DNA of 54,422 bases from Clostridia bacterium (GTDB taxonomy: Bacteria > Bacillota > Clostridia > TANB77 > CAG-508): the NCBI GenBank assembly GCA_017477355.1, contig JAFUWA010000010.1:1-54422 (forward strand). The letters are read 5' to 3'. The notes under the pieces were generated by a model that searched no databases, was not told the origin of the DNA, and was given only the letters and a program-made list of their open reading frames with translations. Numbering within the stretch: the first letter of the stretch is position 1; the number at the start of each line of letters is the position of its first letter. The position numbers were made by a program, and so were the translations under genes. Shown here one piece after another: positions 1 to 7,856 of this stretch.

Positions 1-8
1 CATAATAT

Positions 9-78
9 AAAACTCCCTTCATGAATTTTTGCTTTTATGCGTCGAAACATATTTGCATTATATCATGAAGGGAGTTTT
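9..78. repeat. Long inverted repeat, 16-bp perfect arms
   Basis: The arms at 9-24 and 63-78 are perfectly complementary over 16 bp and enclose a 38-base loop. Only four T follow the stem on either strand, so it is a weak terminator at best. No gene is visible around it and its role is unknown. Confidence 0.6.
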
Positions 79-102
79 GTTACTATATAGCTTAAGCCTA
101 CG

Positions 103-127
103 ATACTACCGGCACAGCCGGAAGTAT
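103..127. other. GC-rich hairpin
   Basis: An 11-bp stem with one mismatch (103-113 with 117-127) closes a three-base loop. There is no clear T-run. It lies in the 205-base gene-free start of the window, between the long inverted repeat and the terminator at 141-175. Confidence 0.5.
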
Positions 128-140
128 ATTAACAATTAAA

Positions 141-175
141 AAAATTGAGTAGAACTGATGCGCCTACTCAATTTT
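141..175 (-). terminator. Intrinsic terminator after the 147-aa unknown gene
   Basis: A 12-bp perfect stem (141-152 with 164-175) is followed on the minus strand by a run of seven T. It lies about 30 bases after the stop codon of the gene at 206-649 and ends that unit. Confidence 0.85.
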
Positions 176-205
176 TCTTACATATTTTATGTAATTATCA
201 ATAAA

Positions 206-649
206 TTAGCTTTTTAAATGTAACAATTTTAATATAAAATTTTTAAATCTAATAAAGAAATTATCTTCATATTCAACTAAAGCATTATCCTGAATATTGA
301 TTTGTTTTTTATCTTCAAAATTAAAAATACTATCTGGATTATATTTTTCGCTTTTTTCCTGTTCAGCCTTTTTTTCATTTAATATTAAAATTTCATTAAT
401 CTTTTCTTTTTGTTCTTTTGTTGCAAAATAATCTTGAAATAATGTTACAATAATAGCATTAGCTTCTTTTGAAATCTTTTGTTCAGATAAATCAATTTCA
501 GGATTAATTGTAAATTCATAATTGCTATCCATATTTGTTTTATAAAACTCAATTTTTTCTTTGGGTATTTTGTTGTATTCATCTGCTGGAAAAAATTTGA
601 TTATTTCTAATACTTCTTTATATGCTTTGGCATAATTTTTATTAATCAT
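206..649 (-). CDS. Unknown protein with the IPKE/MD domain (147 aa)
   Basis: I do not recognise a named family. The first 85 residues align by eye with the 94-aa protein at 1223-1507: both have Y-x-K-E-V, a P-x-x-x-Y-x-x-IPKE motif, x-MDxN, E-Q-x-IS and a final QK segment. The C-terminus adds a charged linker and a short hydrophobic or amphipathic end. An upstream ATG at 679 is possible, but the ATG at 649 has a GGAG nine bases upstream. It also overlaps the stop of the preceding gene by eight bases, which suggests translational coupling. The bases upstream of 649 belong to a 15-bp tandem repeat. Function is unknown. Confidence 0.7.
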   Translation of the reverse strand: MINKNYAKAYKEVLEIIKFFPADEYNKIPKEKIEFYKTNMDSNYEFTINPEIDLSEQKISKEANAIIVTLFQDYFATKEQKEKINEILILNEKKAEQEKSEKYNPDSIFNFEDKKQINIQDNALVEYEDNFFIRFKNFILKLLHLKS

Positions 650-686
650 TTCTAGTTTCTCCATCTCTAGTTTCTTCATCTCTAAT
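642..686 (-). repeat. 15-bp tandem repeat, 3 units, across a gene junction
   Basis: Units lie at 672-686, 657-671 and 642-656, the last degenerate. Each contains an ATG, and the GGAG of the middle unit acts as ribosome binding site for the ATG of the last. The same bases encode a five-residue repeat at the C-terminus of the 152-aa protein (RDEET RDGET RND). In the other frame they give a KLEM repeat ahead of the next protein. Confidence 0.8.
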
Positions 687-1100
687 TTTTATGTCTTGAA
701 TATCTTTTGGCGTTGTGCTATTCAATGCATTTTTAGCGGCATCAACTATACTTATTGATTTTGGTTGAATATATTGTAAAACAGCCTCTAAAGACATTTC
801 TTCAATTCCTTCTTCACCACGACCTTCTTCATCATGAAATCTTTTTATTAGAACAAGTCTTGGGTTATCAGGACTTAAAACAATTCCTATACGTTCTGCT
901 ATATTAGGATTATTTGATTTTATAGCTAATCTTCCTAAACTATCTTTTGATGCCATTGTAAGAATTGCTTTTAATTTTTCTTTATCTTGAGCTTCTATCT
1001 GTAATCTTTCAATTTGTTCTAATATTTTTGCTTTTGCTTCTTCTGTTCTTATTTCTCTGATTCCAGAATTCAATATTTCACTTTTTATTCTACTATTCAT
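642..1100 (-). CDS. Unknown protein, 152 aa
   Basis: No family is recognised. The protein is soluble and charged. Residues about 15-60 are predicted helical (EEAKAKILEQIERL...), then comes a patch with SLGRLAIKS and ERIGIVLSPDNPRL, and a C-terminal tail made by the 15-bp repeat. The start has a good AAAGGAGA ribosome binding site seven bases upstream. It is the first gene of a two-gene unit with its own promoter (1168-1196) and is coupled to the gene at 206-649. Its partner carries the same domain as the small gene of the neighbouring unit, so the two units may be related in role. Confidence 0.7.
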   Translation of the reverse strand: MNSRIKSEILNSGIREIRTEEAKAKILEQIERLQIEAQDKEKLKAILTMASKDSLGRLAIKSNNPNIAERIGIVLSPDNPRLVLIKRFHDEEGRGEEGIEEMSLEAVLQYIQPKSISIVDAAKNALNSTTPKDIQDIKIRDEETRDGETRND

Positions 1101-1167
1101 ATAAATATCTCCTTTTATAATTAGTTTAGCCTATACAGTAAAAATAACTAGTACTTACTATTCTATA

Positions 1168-1196
1168 ATTCTACCATATTACTGTTTTATTATCAA
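1168..1196 (-). promoter_or_regulatory. Promoter of the 152-aa/147-aa unit
   Basis: The -35 TTGATA (1191-1196), a 17-base spacer and the -10 TAGAAT (1168-1173) read leftwards and fit a vegetative sigma-A promoter. The start codon at 1100 lies about 60 bases beyond the expected transcription start. Confidence 0.75.
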
Positions 1197-1222
1197 TATT
1201 ATAAAAAAATTTTCAAATCAAT

Positions 1223-1507
1223 TTAGAATGATTTATTATATTGATAAATTTTTTTCATAAAATCTTTTTGTTGTTCATTTAATAAATATTCTGTATTGAT
1301 ATATGCCAATAATGAAAGTGTATCTACTGAAATATTTTGTTCGTCCAATGCCTTAGTGATATCAAATTCAAATACATGGTTAGGATCCATTTCATTTTTA
1401 ATAGATTCTATTAACTCTTTAGGAATTCTACTATAATCTTCATAAGGCAAGTATTGTAAAATTTCATAAACTTCTTTTAATCTTTTATTGTACTCTATCA
1501 TTTTCAT
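1223..1507 (-). CDS. Unknown small protein with the IPKE/MD domain (94 aa)
   Basis: This protein is essentially the bare domain found in the first 85 residues of the product of 206-649. Shared signals are YxxxLKEVYEIL, P-x-E-D-Y-S-R-IPKE, MDPNHxFEFD, DEQNIS and a final QK motif. It overlaps the end of the upstream 335-aa gene by 23 bases. The GGAGG that starts it lies inside the codons for KGGK of that gene, so the two are co-translated. Function is unknown. The repeated pairing of a larger protein with this domain suggests a protein-protein interaction or adaptor role (inference only). Confidence 0.7.
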   Translation of the reverse strand: MKMIEYNKRLKEVYEILQYLPYEDYSRIPKELIESIKNEMDPNHVFEFDITKALDEQNISVDTLSLLAYINTEYLLNEQQKDFMKKIYQYNKSF

Positions 1508-2492
1508 CTTTTCCTCCTTTGTGATTTCTTAAAGTTGATAGCAATTCACCTGCTCTTTCAATTAATCGACTTGGTATTTTTCTTGTTCCATGTGCAATAT
1601 CTCTAATAGTAATTTTATCTTGAACCCATTGTAAATCTTCATATAATATTCCCATTTCAGCTAATTCTCGTGGAGTAATTGGAATTGCAATTTTTCCTTC
1701 TTCTACTTGAAATTGGATGGTTCCTTTTTTATCAAATTTTTTATCTTTTGAACTCATAATTTCGCTAATTCTTTTTTCTTTTTCTTTTATGATTTGCTTG
1801 TCTGATAAATCTGCTGTTTCATAATCATAAAATTTTCTATCGTCAAAAACAAAATAATAATCATCTGTTAAATCGGAAATTAAGCTTGGCAATGAATATA
1901 ACTTTTTACTATGCAATTCAACTAAAAACTTTGGAATTACTCTTGTTCTACTAAAACTTTTAAGATGATATCCATATTGTTCATTTGTGCATTCTGCAGA
2001 ATCTTCTAGAATCATATATCCAGGTGTTTGCTTTAATAGTTCTTCAATAACTTTTCTTTTTTCTGCTAATCTTTTTAGCCTTGCTTCTTCTTTTTTTCTT
2101 TCGTTTTCATTGATATTATTTTGAATGGATGTTTCTTTTTGACTTTGAACAATAGTATATCGTTGTTCAATCATAGATAATTCCCTCTCTAAAGAAACAA
2201 TTTCAGGTTCTAATGTATCGATTTCTTTTAATACTTCAGGGTCAATTATTTCTTCGATTGGTACTAAATTATAATTATGAATATTTAAATGTATGGTTTC
2301 AATTTTTGCTTGCATTGCTGTAATAAGTTCTTTTATTTGATTATATTTTGAGATATAATCTGTTTCTAAATTTTTAAATGAATCTGTATTTTCAATATAG
2401 TCTAACTCTTCTAATTTCTTTAGTATGTTTTGAAGTTCAGTCATTAATACTTCAACGTTTCTTTTGAATTCATTAATTTCTTCTTTTTTCAT
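1485..2492 (-). CDS. Unknown coiled-coil protein, 335 aa, behind a riboswitch-like leader
   Basis: Residues about 1-165 are long charged helices with heptad-like leucines, likely a coiled coil. A second part (about 170-335) holds a hydrophobic patch (LYSLPSLISDLTDDYYFVFDD) and a helical C-terminus. There is no signal peptide or membrane segment. The start has a GGAGGG eight bases upstream. The gene is preceded by two consecutive terminator hairpins (2573-2611 and 2522-2555), a candidate metal-sensing aptamer and a consensus promoter, so transcription is probably conditional. It is co-transcribed with the 94-aa gene. No function can be named. Confidence 0.7.
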   Translation of the reverse strand: MKKEEINEFKRNVEVLMTELQNILKKLEELDYIENTDSFKNLETDYISKYNQIKELITAMQAKIETIHLNIHNYNLVPIEEIIDPEVLKEIDTLEPEIVSLERELSMIEQRYTIVQSQKETSIQNNINENERKKEEARLKRLAEKRKVIEELLKQTPGYMILEDSAECTNEQYGYHLKSFSRTRVIPKFLVELHSKKLYSLPSLISDLTDDYYFVFDDRKFYDYETADLSDKQIIKEKEKRISEIMSSKDKKFDKKGTIQFQVEEGKIAIPITPRELAEMGILYEDLQWVQDKITIRDIAHGTRKIPSRLIERAGELLSTLRNHKGGKDENDRVQ

Positions 2493-2521
2493 TTTAAAAC
2501 CCTCCTACCAAAATAAATAAA

Positions 2522-2555
2522 AAGAACTATTTATGCATAAACATAAATAGCTCTT
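2522..2555 (-). terminator. Second terminator hairpin in the 335-aa gene leader
   Basis: A 14-bp stem with one G:T pair (2522-2535 with 2542-2555) is followed on the minus strand by TTTTTATTTATTTT. It lies between the first attenuator and the ribosome binding site of the 335-aa gene, giving two tandem termination points. Confidence 0.75.
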
Positions 2556-2572
2556 TATTGTTTTTCTATATC

Positions 2573-2611
2573 AAAAAACTTGCTATATATGTTTAAGCAT
2601 ATATAACAAGT
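2573..2611 (-). terminator. Attenuator terminator overlapping the aptamer's closing stem
   Basis: A 14-bp stem with one G:T pair (2578-2591 with 2598-2611) is followed by six T. Its 5' arm contains the bases that also close the P1 stem of the upstream aptamer candidate. The two structures therefore exclude each other, as expected of a transcriptional riboswitch. Confidence 0.8.
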
Positions 2612-2696
2612 CTCATTGTTTAAAGTAAAACCAGACTCTTAGTCGGTTGTTGATTTTACTATATAATCTTAATTATATCAATTACTCCCTTGCTAT
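2606..2696 (-). promoter_or_regulatory. Candidate yybP-ykoY-type (Mn2+) riboswitch aptamer
   Basis: On the minus strand the transcript should start near 2696 and enters GCAAGGGAGTA (P1 plus the conserved GGAGTA). A hairpin (2660-2682) follows, then a long helix (AGTAAAA paired with TTTTACT) with an asymmetric TCAACAA loop and a GACT/AGTC tip, and last AATGAGAC closing P1 with CTTGTT. This order resembles the yybP-ykoY manganese aptamer: GGGGAGUAG, a loop with UCA, GAGAC. The direct overlap with a terminator supports a switch. The exact class rests on visual matching; the small P4 hairpin seen in some members is not evident. Confidence 0.55.
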
Positions 2697-2702
2697 GTTG
2701 TT

Positions 2703-2731
2703 ATTATAACACAGAAAATGATTTATGTCAA
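2703..2731 (-). promoter_or_regulatory. Perfect consensus promoter of the riboswitch-like leader
   Basis: TTGACA (2726-2731), 17 bases, TATAAT (2703-2708), read leftwards. It begins 22 bases after the stop codon of the DUF362 gene and drives the leader and the 335-aa/94-aa unit. Confidence 0.9.
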
Positions 2732-2752
2732 CCTTACTACTAATCATTTTTT

Positions 2753-3637
2753 CTATCTTATTTCGATTAATTCATATTCCCTATTTCCAAATCCCAATTT
2801 ATGAGCAGCCTCAATTGTGTGTTCTCCATTCCTAGAGGTCACCCTTTCTAGAAAATGTTCTTTTCCTGGATCGTTTGATTTTTTTACGAAATCAATGCAA
2901 GCTTGATCAATTGCAATTGGGTCTAAAGAAGCTAAAATTCCGATATCTTTCATGCAAGGATCTTCAGCAACTGCACAGCAATCACAATCAACACTCATAT
3001 TGCACATAACATTAATAAAAGCCATATTTCCATTAAAGTATTTTACAACGGCTGATGCTGCTTCTGCCATACTTTCTAAGAAATCATTTTGAGGTGGTAA
3101 ATTATCCCAAACAGTATATTGATCTTTATTTGTTCCTGCAGAATGAATCCAAGATTTTCCTTCTGATGAAGCACAGCCGATAGATAATTGTTTCAATGCT
3201 CCGCCATAGCCTCCCATAGGATGACCCTTAAAATGGGAAATAACAAGCATAGAATCATATTTTTCAATATCTTTTCCTAGAAAATCCTCTTTTAGATGTT
3301 TTCCTCCAATAACTGGAACAGAAATATCTGGTCCGTTCTCATCTAATAAATCTACATCAAAGTATTTATTCCATCCATGGCGTTCAATCGTTTTTAAGTG
3401 TTTTTCAGTTGTATTTCTCTCTCCTCCATAGGCTGCATTACATTCTACAATTGTTCCATTAACATATTTTACCATTGGAATCATAAATTCTGGTCTTAAA
3501 TAGTTTTGATTACCTTCTTCTCCAGAATGAACTTTGACTGCTACCTTTCCTGGTAGTTCTTTGCCTAAAGCTTGATAGATTTTAACAACATTTTCAGGAG
3601 TTATCTCCTTACAAAAATAAACTTTTGATTTTTCCAT
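2753..3637 (-). CDS. DUF362 family protein (294 aa)
   Basis: The protein matches DUF362 (COG2006). It has an AVKVHSGEEGN segment near residue 32, ISHFKGHPMGGYGGALKQL near 132 and a Cys cluster CNMSVDCDCC near 212. PCMKDIGILASLDPIAIDQA follows near 227. Many relatives carry a separate 4Fe-4S ferredoxin domain, which is absent here; the cysteine cluster could still bind metal or a cluster. The biochemical role of the family is not settled. The start codon directly follows the T-run of a terminator hairpin whose 3' arm holds the AAAGGA ribosome binding site, so translation may be structure-limited. Confidence 0.85.
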   Translation of the reverse strand: MEKSKVYFCKEITPENVVKIYQALGKELPGKVAVKVHSGEEGNQNYLRPEFMIPMVKYVNGTIVECNAAYGGERNTTEKHLKTIERHGWNKYFDVDLLDENGPDISVPVIGGKHLKEDFLGKDIEKYDSMLVISHFKGHPMGGYGGALKQLSIGCASSEGKSWIHSAGTNKDQYTVWDNLPPQNDFLESMAEAASAVVKYFNGNMAFINVMCNMSVDCDCCAVAEDPCMKDIGILASLDPIAIDQACIDFVKKSNDPGKEHFLERVTSRNGEHTIEAAHKLGFGNREYELIEIR

Positions 3638-3642
3638 AAAAA

Positions 3643-3678
3643 ATAATCCTTTCGTAAATTTTCTTACAAAAGGATTAT
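3643..3678 (-). terminator. Terminator that also holds the DUF362 ribosome binding site
   Basis: A 15-bp stem with one mismatch (3643-3657 with 3664-3678) is followed by a T-run that ends at the ATG at 3637. It ends the glycosidase unit, while its 3' arm (AAAGGATTAT) is the only ribosome binding site of the next gene. Confidence 0.75.
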
Positions 3679-3717
3679 ATCATTAACACCTTGATTTTAA
3701 AAGTATTTTTCTAAAAT

Positions 3718-4704
3718 TTATTTAACAGCTGAGCTATCTCCATTATTTGAATCATCAGCATCTAAAACAAAAGCTGTAGCAACAGGTCTTGATCTATGCT
3801 CTCCATTTAAAGATGTTGGGTCATTAATCATTTTATCTCCGACAACTAATTGACAAGAAGTTCCACCGTCTAAGTCTGAAGCATTTACGGCTCCATACTT
3901 TTGCATGATTTCAATCATTTCTGGTAATGTAGCACCTTCTCCTTTTGTTCTATCTCCATCAACACAAAGTAATAAAACAATTCCATCTTCTCTTTGTCCA
4001 ATAACACTTCTTGCTGTTCTTCCGCTTGGTCCAAAAGCACCGCTACCTGTCATTGTTTGTGCTTGTCCATCAACAATTAAATATGGTGCAAATGAAACAC
4101 AATCTCTCATTCCTTCAGAAACAACAGAGTTTGAATCTAAATTTTTCAAAACCAATTTATCTTGAGCATTAAATCCAACAACACCACCTCTGTTATTGGT
4201 ATATTTTTCAGAAACAACCATTTTATTTCTAGCAATTGTAAGCCCTGCTGGAGTTCCACCATCTCCATTAAAATCTGCATCTGCAAATCCGCCTGCATTA
4301 ATACCAAGCAAAGCATTATTATCAGATACCATTTTATCTACATATTCTCCGTCATATCCCATTTTAGAAGTAACTGCAACATGCATTCTTTCTGGTTCGT
4401 ATACTGCTACTAAATACCCGCTAAACTTACTTCCACTAATAGGAATTACTTTATAATCATTATTATTACTATATCTTTCTAAAATTTGTCTTTCTTCTTC
4501 ACTCTTATCAGGAAATTCTAAATATGTTACTTCCTCATTAGGTTCTTGTTCTTCTATGTTCTCTTCCGCTTTAGCTGTTTTACTTGGTTCATTTTTTGTT
4601 TCTTTCTTGTCATTTCCTTTAGATGTCATAAAATATGCCCCAACTCCTATTCCTGCAGCTACAATAATAAGTAATATAAAAATTAATACCTTTTTGTTTT
4701 TCAT
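3718..4704 (-). CDS. Membrane-anchored phosphodiester glycosidase (NAGPA domain), 328 aa
   Basis: Residues 5-26 form a membrane anchor, followed by an acidic and lysine-rich linker (to about 60). The rest is a phosphodiester glycosidase domain (NAGPA, PF09992), seen from INAGGF near residue 135, the GPSGRTARSVIGQR segment and DLDGGTS near 277. The family is named for the enzyme that uncovers mannose-6-phosphate; bacterial members are thought to act on cell-surface sugar phosphodiesters such as wall teichoic acids. It is the second gene after the 394-aa paralog at 4735-5919, about 30 bases downstream, and a third copy sits at 34832-35953. The real substrate is unknown; the nearby polysaccharide/phosphocholine locus makes a surface polymer plausible. 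Confidence 0.88.
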   Translation of the reverse strand: MKNKKVLIFILLIIVAAGIGVGAYFMTSKGNDKKETKNEPSKTAKAEENIEEQEPNEEVTYLEFPDKSEEERQILERYSNNNDYKVIPISGSKFSGYLVAVYEPERMHVAVTSKMGYDGEYVDKMVSDNNALLGINAGGFADADFNGDGGTPAGLTIARNKMVVSEKYTNNRGGVVGFNAQDKLVLKNLDSNSVVSEGMRDCVSFAPYLIVDGQAQTMTGSGAFGPSGRTARSVIGQREDGIVLLLCVDGDRTKGEGATLPEMIEIMQKYGAVNASDLDGGTSCQLVVGDKMINDPTSLNGEHRSRPVATAFVLDADDSNNGDSSAVK

Positions 4705-4734
4705 ATGTTCCTCCTTCTGTTTTTGTAACTATAT

Positions 4735-5919
4735 TTATTCCTCTGGTGCTAAATAAAAACCAGTAGAAATCCATCTTGTTTTATGAGCTCCTGTTGAATC
4801 AATAGGGTCATTAATCATTTCTCCATTAACAATCATTACACTAGATGTTCCGCCATCAAGGTTGGCAGCGTTAATTGCACTATATCTTTGCATAATCTCA
4901 ATCTCATCATTCATATCAATTCCTTGTTTTAAACCACTTCTTCCATCTGAGACAAAGAATAAAACAATTCCATCTGCCCTTTGTCCTATAACAGTTCTAG
5001 GAGCAACTCCCCAACCGCCGTTTCCAAGAACTTTAGATGCTTCCCCATTGACAATAATAAATGGTCCAAAAGTTACACAATCTCTAATTCCTAAGTATTG
5101 CGCTTGGGAACGAGAGCATTTTGTTAAGATTAGTTGATCTTCCTCATTAAATCCAATGATTCCTCCTGCTCCATTATAACTTTCATCATTTCTTAAAATT
5201 TCGCCTTTACAAATTGTAATTCCAAGAGGGCTTGCACCATTGCTATTGAAATTTGGATCAACAAATCCACCTCCATTAATTGCAACAATAGCATCAACTC
5301 TTTCAGCCATATTGATTAAATATTCTCCCCTTGTACCTAAATATTGGGTTGCAACTGTATGAATTCTAGATGCATCATAAATAACGGCTAGGTATCCATC
5401 AAAGGTTCTACCAGATTTTAATTTTTCATCTTTAAATTCAATAATTTTATAATCTGGATGAGCAGGATCTCTTTCTAAGATTTGTCTTTCATATTCATTT
5501 TTATAAGTAACCTTTCCAGAAGTAGTTACTTCTGAAGTTGCTAAAGTTTTATCAATATTATATAAGCTAGTATCAGTAGAAGCTCCAGTTTCAATGACTC
5601 CGTTTTTAGACATTACATAACTAATTGTATCTTCATCATAAAACCATCTAGCATAATATTTATGTCTCATAGAAGCTTCTGCAGTTGTAATAAACCAATC
5701 TCTAAATTTAGTATTTGGGCCATATACAACGATTAATCCAATGTAACAACAAATGGTTCCAAGAATAAAATTGAAAATAAAAAATTTTTTGATTCTCTTA
5801 ATACGTTTTGCTTTTTTTCTATTTTTCTTGTTTTCTTGTAGCTCTTGTCTTTCTTGTTTTAGTTCTTTTTCCATTTCTTGAATGTTGCTAATTCTAGCTT
5901 TTTTTCTCTTCTCGCTCAT
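4735..5919 (-). CDS. Membrane-anchored phosphodiester glycosidase (NAGPA domain), 394 aa
   Basis: A basic, coiled N-terminus (about 1-45, rich in K, R and E) precedes a membrane segment near 47-70 (FFIFNFILGTICCYIGLIVVYG), so the enzyme should face outward. The NAGPA domain follows with INGGGF near residue 215, VAPRTVIGQRADG near 310 and NLDGGTSS near 358. It closely resembles the third copy at 34832-35953, including the segment FRDWFITTAEASMRHKYYARW after the membrane helix. It is transcribed from its own promoter (5973-6001) and leads into the shorter paralog. The substrate is not deducible. Confidence 0.88.
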   Translation of the reverse strand: MSEKRKKARISNIQEMEKELKQERQELQENKKNRKKAKRIKRIKKFFIFNFILGTICCYIGLIVVYGPNTKFRDWFITTAEASMRHKYYARWFYDEDTISYVMSKNGVIETGASTDTSLYNIDKTLATSEVTTSGKVTYKNEYERQILERDPAHPDYKIIEFKDEKLKSGRTFDGYLAVIYDASRIHTVATQYLGTRGEYLINMAERVDAIVAINGGGFVDPNFNSNGASPLGITICKGEILRNDESYNGAGGIIGFNEEDQLILTKCSRSQAQYLGIRDCVTFGPFIIVNGEASKVLGNGGWGVAPRTVIGQRADGIVLFFVSDGRSGLKQGIDMNDEIEIMQRYSAINAANLDGGTSSVMIVNGEMINDPIDSTGAHKTRWISTGFYLAPEE

Positions 5920-5972
5920 CTTAAAACTTCATCCTTTTATTATGTTATAAAATGTAAATTTTCATCAAAACT

Positions 5973-6001
5973 ATTATAAACTTAAATTTTAAAATTAGCA
6001 A
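5973..6001 (-). promoter_or_regulatory. Promoter of the NAGPA pair
   Basis: TTGCTA (5996-6001), a 17-base spacer and TATAAT (5973-5978), read leftwards, about 50 bases ahead of the start codon at 5919. Confidence 0.7.
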
Positions 6002-6051
6002 TATATTATATAGAATTTTAAAAATTACTATATAATAATATTTCTATATCG

Positions 6052-7440
6052 TTAAAAATTGTTAGTATCCAATTTTTCTTTAATCATTTTTAGAAATTCT
6101 GCATTTGTTTTTGTTTTCATCATTAAATCCATGACAGTTTCTGTCATATCAACAGATTGCATATTAGAGATGGCTCTTCTTAATTGATATACAATTGCTA
6201 AATCTTCTTTAGAAAGTAATAGTTCTTCACGTCTTGTACCAGATTTATTAATATCAATTGCTGGGAAAATTCTTCTTTCTGATAAACTTCTGCTTAAGTG
6301 AACTTCCATATTACCAGTTCCTTTGAATTCTTCAAAGATAACCTCATCCATTCTACTTCCTGTCTCAATTAAAGCTGTTCCTAAAATTGTTAAACTTCCA
6401 GCATTTTCAGTATTTCTTGCTGCTCCAAAGAAACGTTTTGGTTTATAAAGTGCACTAGGATCAAAACCACCTGATAAAGTTTTACCAGAAGATGGAACAA
6501 CTAAGTTGTAAGCTCTTGCAAGTCTTGTAATGCTATCTAGAAGAATTACAACATCTCTTTTTTGTTCTGTTAATCTTTTTGCTCTTTCTAGTACCATCTC
6601 AGCTACTTTAACATGATGTTCTGGTTGCTCATCAAAAGTAGAATAAATTACTTCTCCTTTAACAGAACGTTTCATATCAGTTACTTCTTCTGGTCTTTCG
6701 TCAATTAGAAGAACGATTAATTCACATTCTGGATTGTTTTCAGAAATACTATTGGCAATTTTCTTTAAAATAGTCGTTTTACCTACTTTAGGTGGGGCAA
6801 CTATCATTCCCCTTTGCCCTTTACCAATTGGAGATAAGATATCCATAATCCTCATTGTATATTCTTCAGGTTTTGTTTCTAGCTTTAATTTCTCATTAGG
6901 ATAGATAGGAATTAACTCATCAAATTTTTTTCTTTTCATCGCATTCTCAGGATGTTCACCATTTACTTCTCCAACATAAATTAAAGCAGGAAATTTCTCA
7001 GTTTCTTTAGGAGTTCTCATAATTCCTTTTACTTTATCACCTGTATCTAAACGAAATCTTTTAATTTGTACTGGTGAAACATAAACATCTTTATTAGTTG
7101 ATAAATAATTGTCCCCACGAAGGAAACCATATCCGTCTGGTAAAATTTCTAAAATTCCTTCTGTATATGTATCTGTATCACTTGTTAAATTATATCTTTC
7201 ATTAGAATCTGATTGGTCTTGTTCTTCTGAGAAGGTGTCTTCTGTTTTAGTAGACTCTAATTCTTGCTTTTCTGTTTCATTATTAATAACTTTTTGCTCT
7301 TTTTGAGAGGTTCCTGCTGGTTCTCCTACATTTTGAATAGCCGAAATTAATTCACTTTTTTTCATTTTTGTTGTATTCTCAATTCCTAGTACTTTTGCCA
7401 AATTTCTCAATTCTACAACACTTTTCTCGTTTAGTTCCAT
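6052..7440 (-). CDS. rho: Transcription termination factor Rho
   Basis: This is an RNA-dependent hexameric ATPase/translocase. A SAP-like N-terminal domain ([19 protein letters not shown]) is followed by an acidic, Ser/Thr-rich linker (about 45-95). The cold-shock-type RNA-binding domain begins near [17 protein letters not shown]. The ATPase core shows Walker [22 protein letters not shown], Walker [17 protein letters not shown] and [14 protein letters not shown]. The window also allows an ATG at 7464. I prefer 7440: AAAGG sits seven bases upstream, while the earlier ATG has poor spacing. It follows the divIC-like gene after a terminator, so it is probably a separate unit; I did not find its promoter with confidence. 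Confidence 0.97.
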   Translation of the reverse strand: MELNEKSVVELRNLAKVLGIENTTKMKKSELISAIQNVGEPAGTSQKEQKVINNETEKQELESTKTEDTFSEEQDQSDSNERYNLTSDTDTYTEGILEILPDGYGFLRGDNYLSTNKDVYVSPVQIKRFRLDTGDKVKGIMRTPKETEKFPALIYVGEVNGEHPENAMKRKKFDELIPIYPNEKLKLETKPEEYTMRIMDILSPIGKGQRGMIVAPPKVGKTTILKKIANSISENNPECELIVLLIDERPEEVTDMKRSVKGEVIYSTFDEQPEHHVKVAEMVLERAKRLTEQKRDVVILLDSITRLARAYNLVVPSSGKTLSGGFDPSALYKPKRFFGAARNTENAGSLTILGTALIETGSRMDEVIFEEFKGTGNMEVHLSRSLSERRIFPAIDINKSGTRREELLLSKEDLAIVYQLRRAISNMQSVDMTETVMDLMMKTKTNAEFLKMIKEKLDTNNF

Positions 7441-7525
7441 AAAAATACCTTTGTATGTTTCCATACATCCTTTCTATATGATTAAATTTTACATTTTATT
7501 TGGAAATTTTAAAAGAATAAAAATA

Positions 7526-7577
7526 GCTCTCAATAGATTCTAAAATGAAAAGAATATCATTTTAAAACCTATTGAGC
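7526..7577 (-). terminator. Intrinsic terminator after the divIC-like gene
   Basis: A long imperfect stem (7526-7547 with about 7556-7577) is followed on the minus strand by ATTTTTATTCTTTT. The 5' arm contains the stop codon of the divIC-like gene. Confidence 0.8.
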
Positions 7578-7844
7578 AATATATATACGTTCATTTGGAT
7601 AATACATATCAATTTTGTCTCTTGCTTGTTCTTCAATATATTCAGGAGAATTCATATTCTCTTGTTCTTTTTTTAAGTCTTCTTGCTCTGCTTTCAGCTC
7701 TTCAATTTGAGCTTTATAATAAGCTTGTTCCGTCTTATATTTATCTAATTTCTTTTGTTGATTTATAAAATACACGATAGTATATACAACAATTACTGCG
7801 ATAATGATTCTACAAATCTTTTTCGATTTAAAGATATTTCTCAA
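7569..7844 (-). CDS. divIC: FtsB/DivIC-type septum formation initiator
   Basis: A short cytoplasmic N-terminus is followed by one membrane helix (ICRIIIAVIVVYTIVYFI) and a coiled coil rich in E, K and L. The C-terminal motif IEEQARDKIDMYYPNERIYI is typical of the FtsB/DivIC family, which bridges division proteins at the septum. I place the start at a TTG (7844) eight bases after AAGGAG; the GTG at 7853 touches the ribosome binding site and is too close. The order yabP-yabQ-divIC is as in Bacillus, but rho follows here. Confidence 0.85.
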   Translation of the reverse strand: MRNIFKSKKICRIIIAVIVVYTIVYFINQQKKLDKYKTEQAYYKAQIEELKAEQEDLKKEQENMNSPEYIEEQARDKIDMYYPNERIYIAQ

Positions 7845-7856
7845 TATTGTCACTCC

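Noticed and set aside
2706-2750. Terminator of the DUF362 gene over the downstream promoter
   Set aside because: A nine-bp inverted repeat exists, but the loop holds the -35 box and only four T follow on the minus strand, so it is weak; the promoter explains the sequence better.
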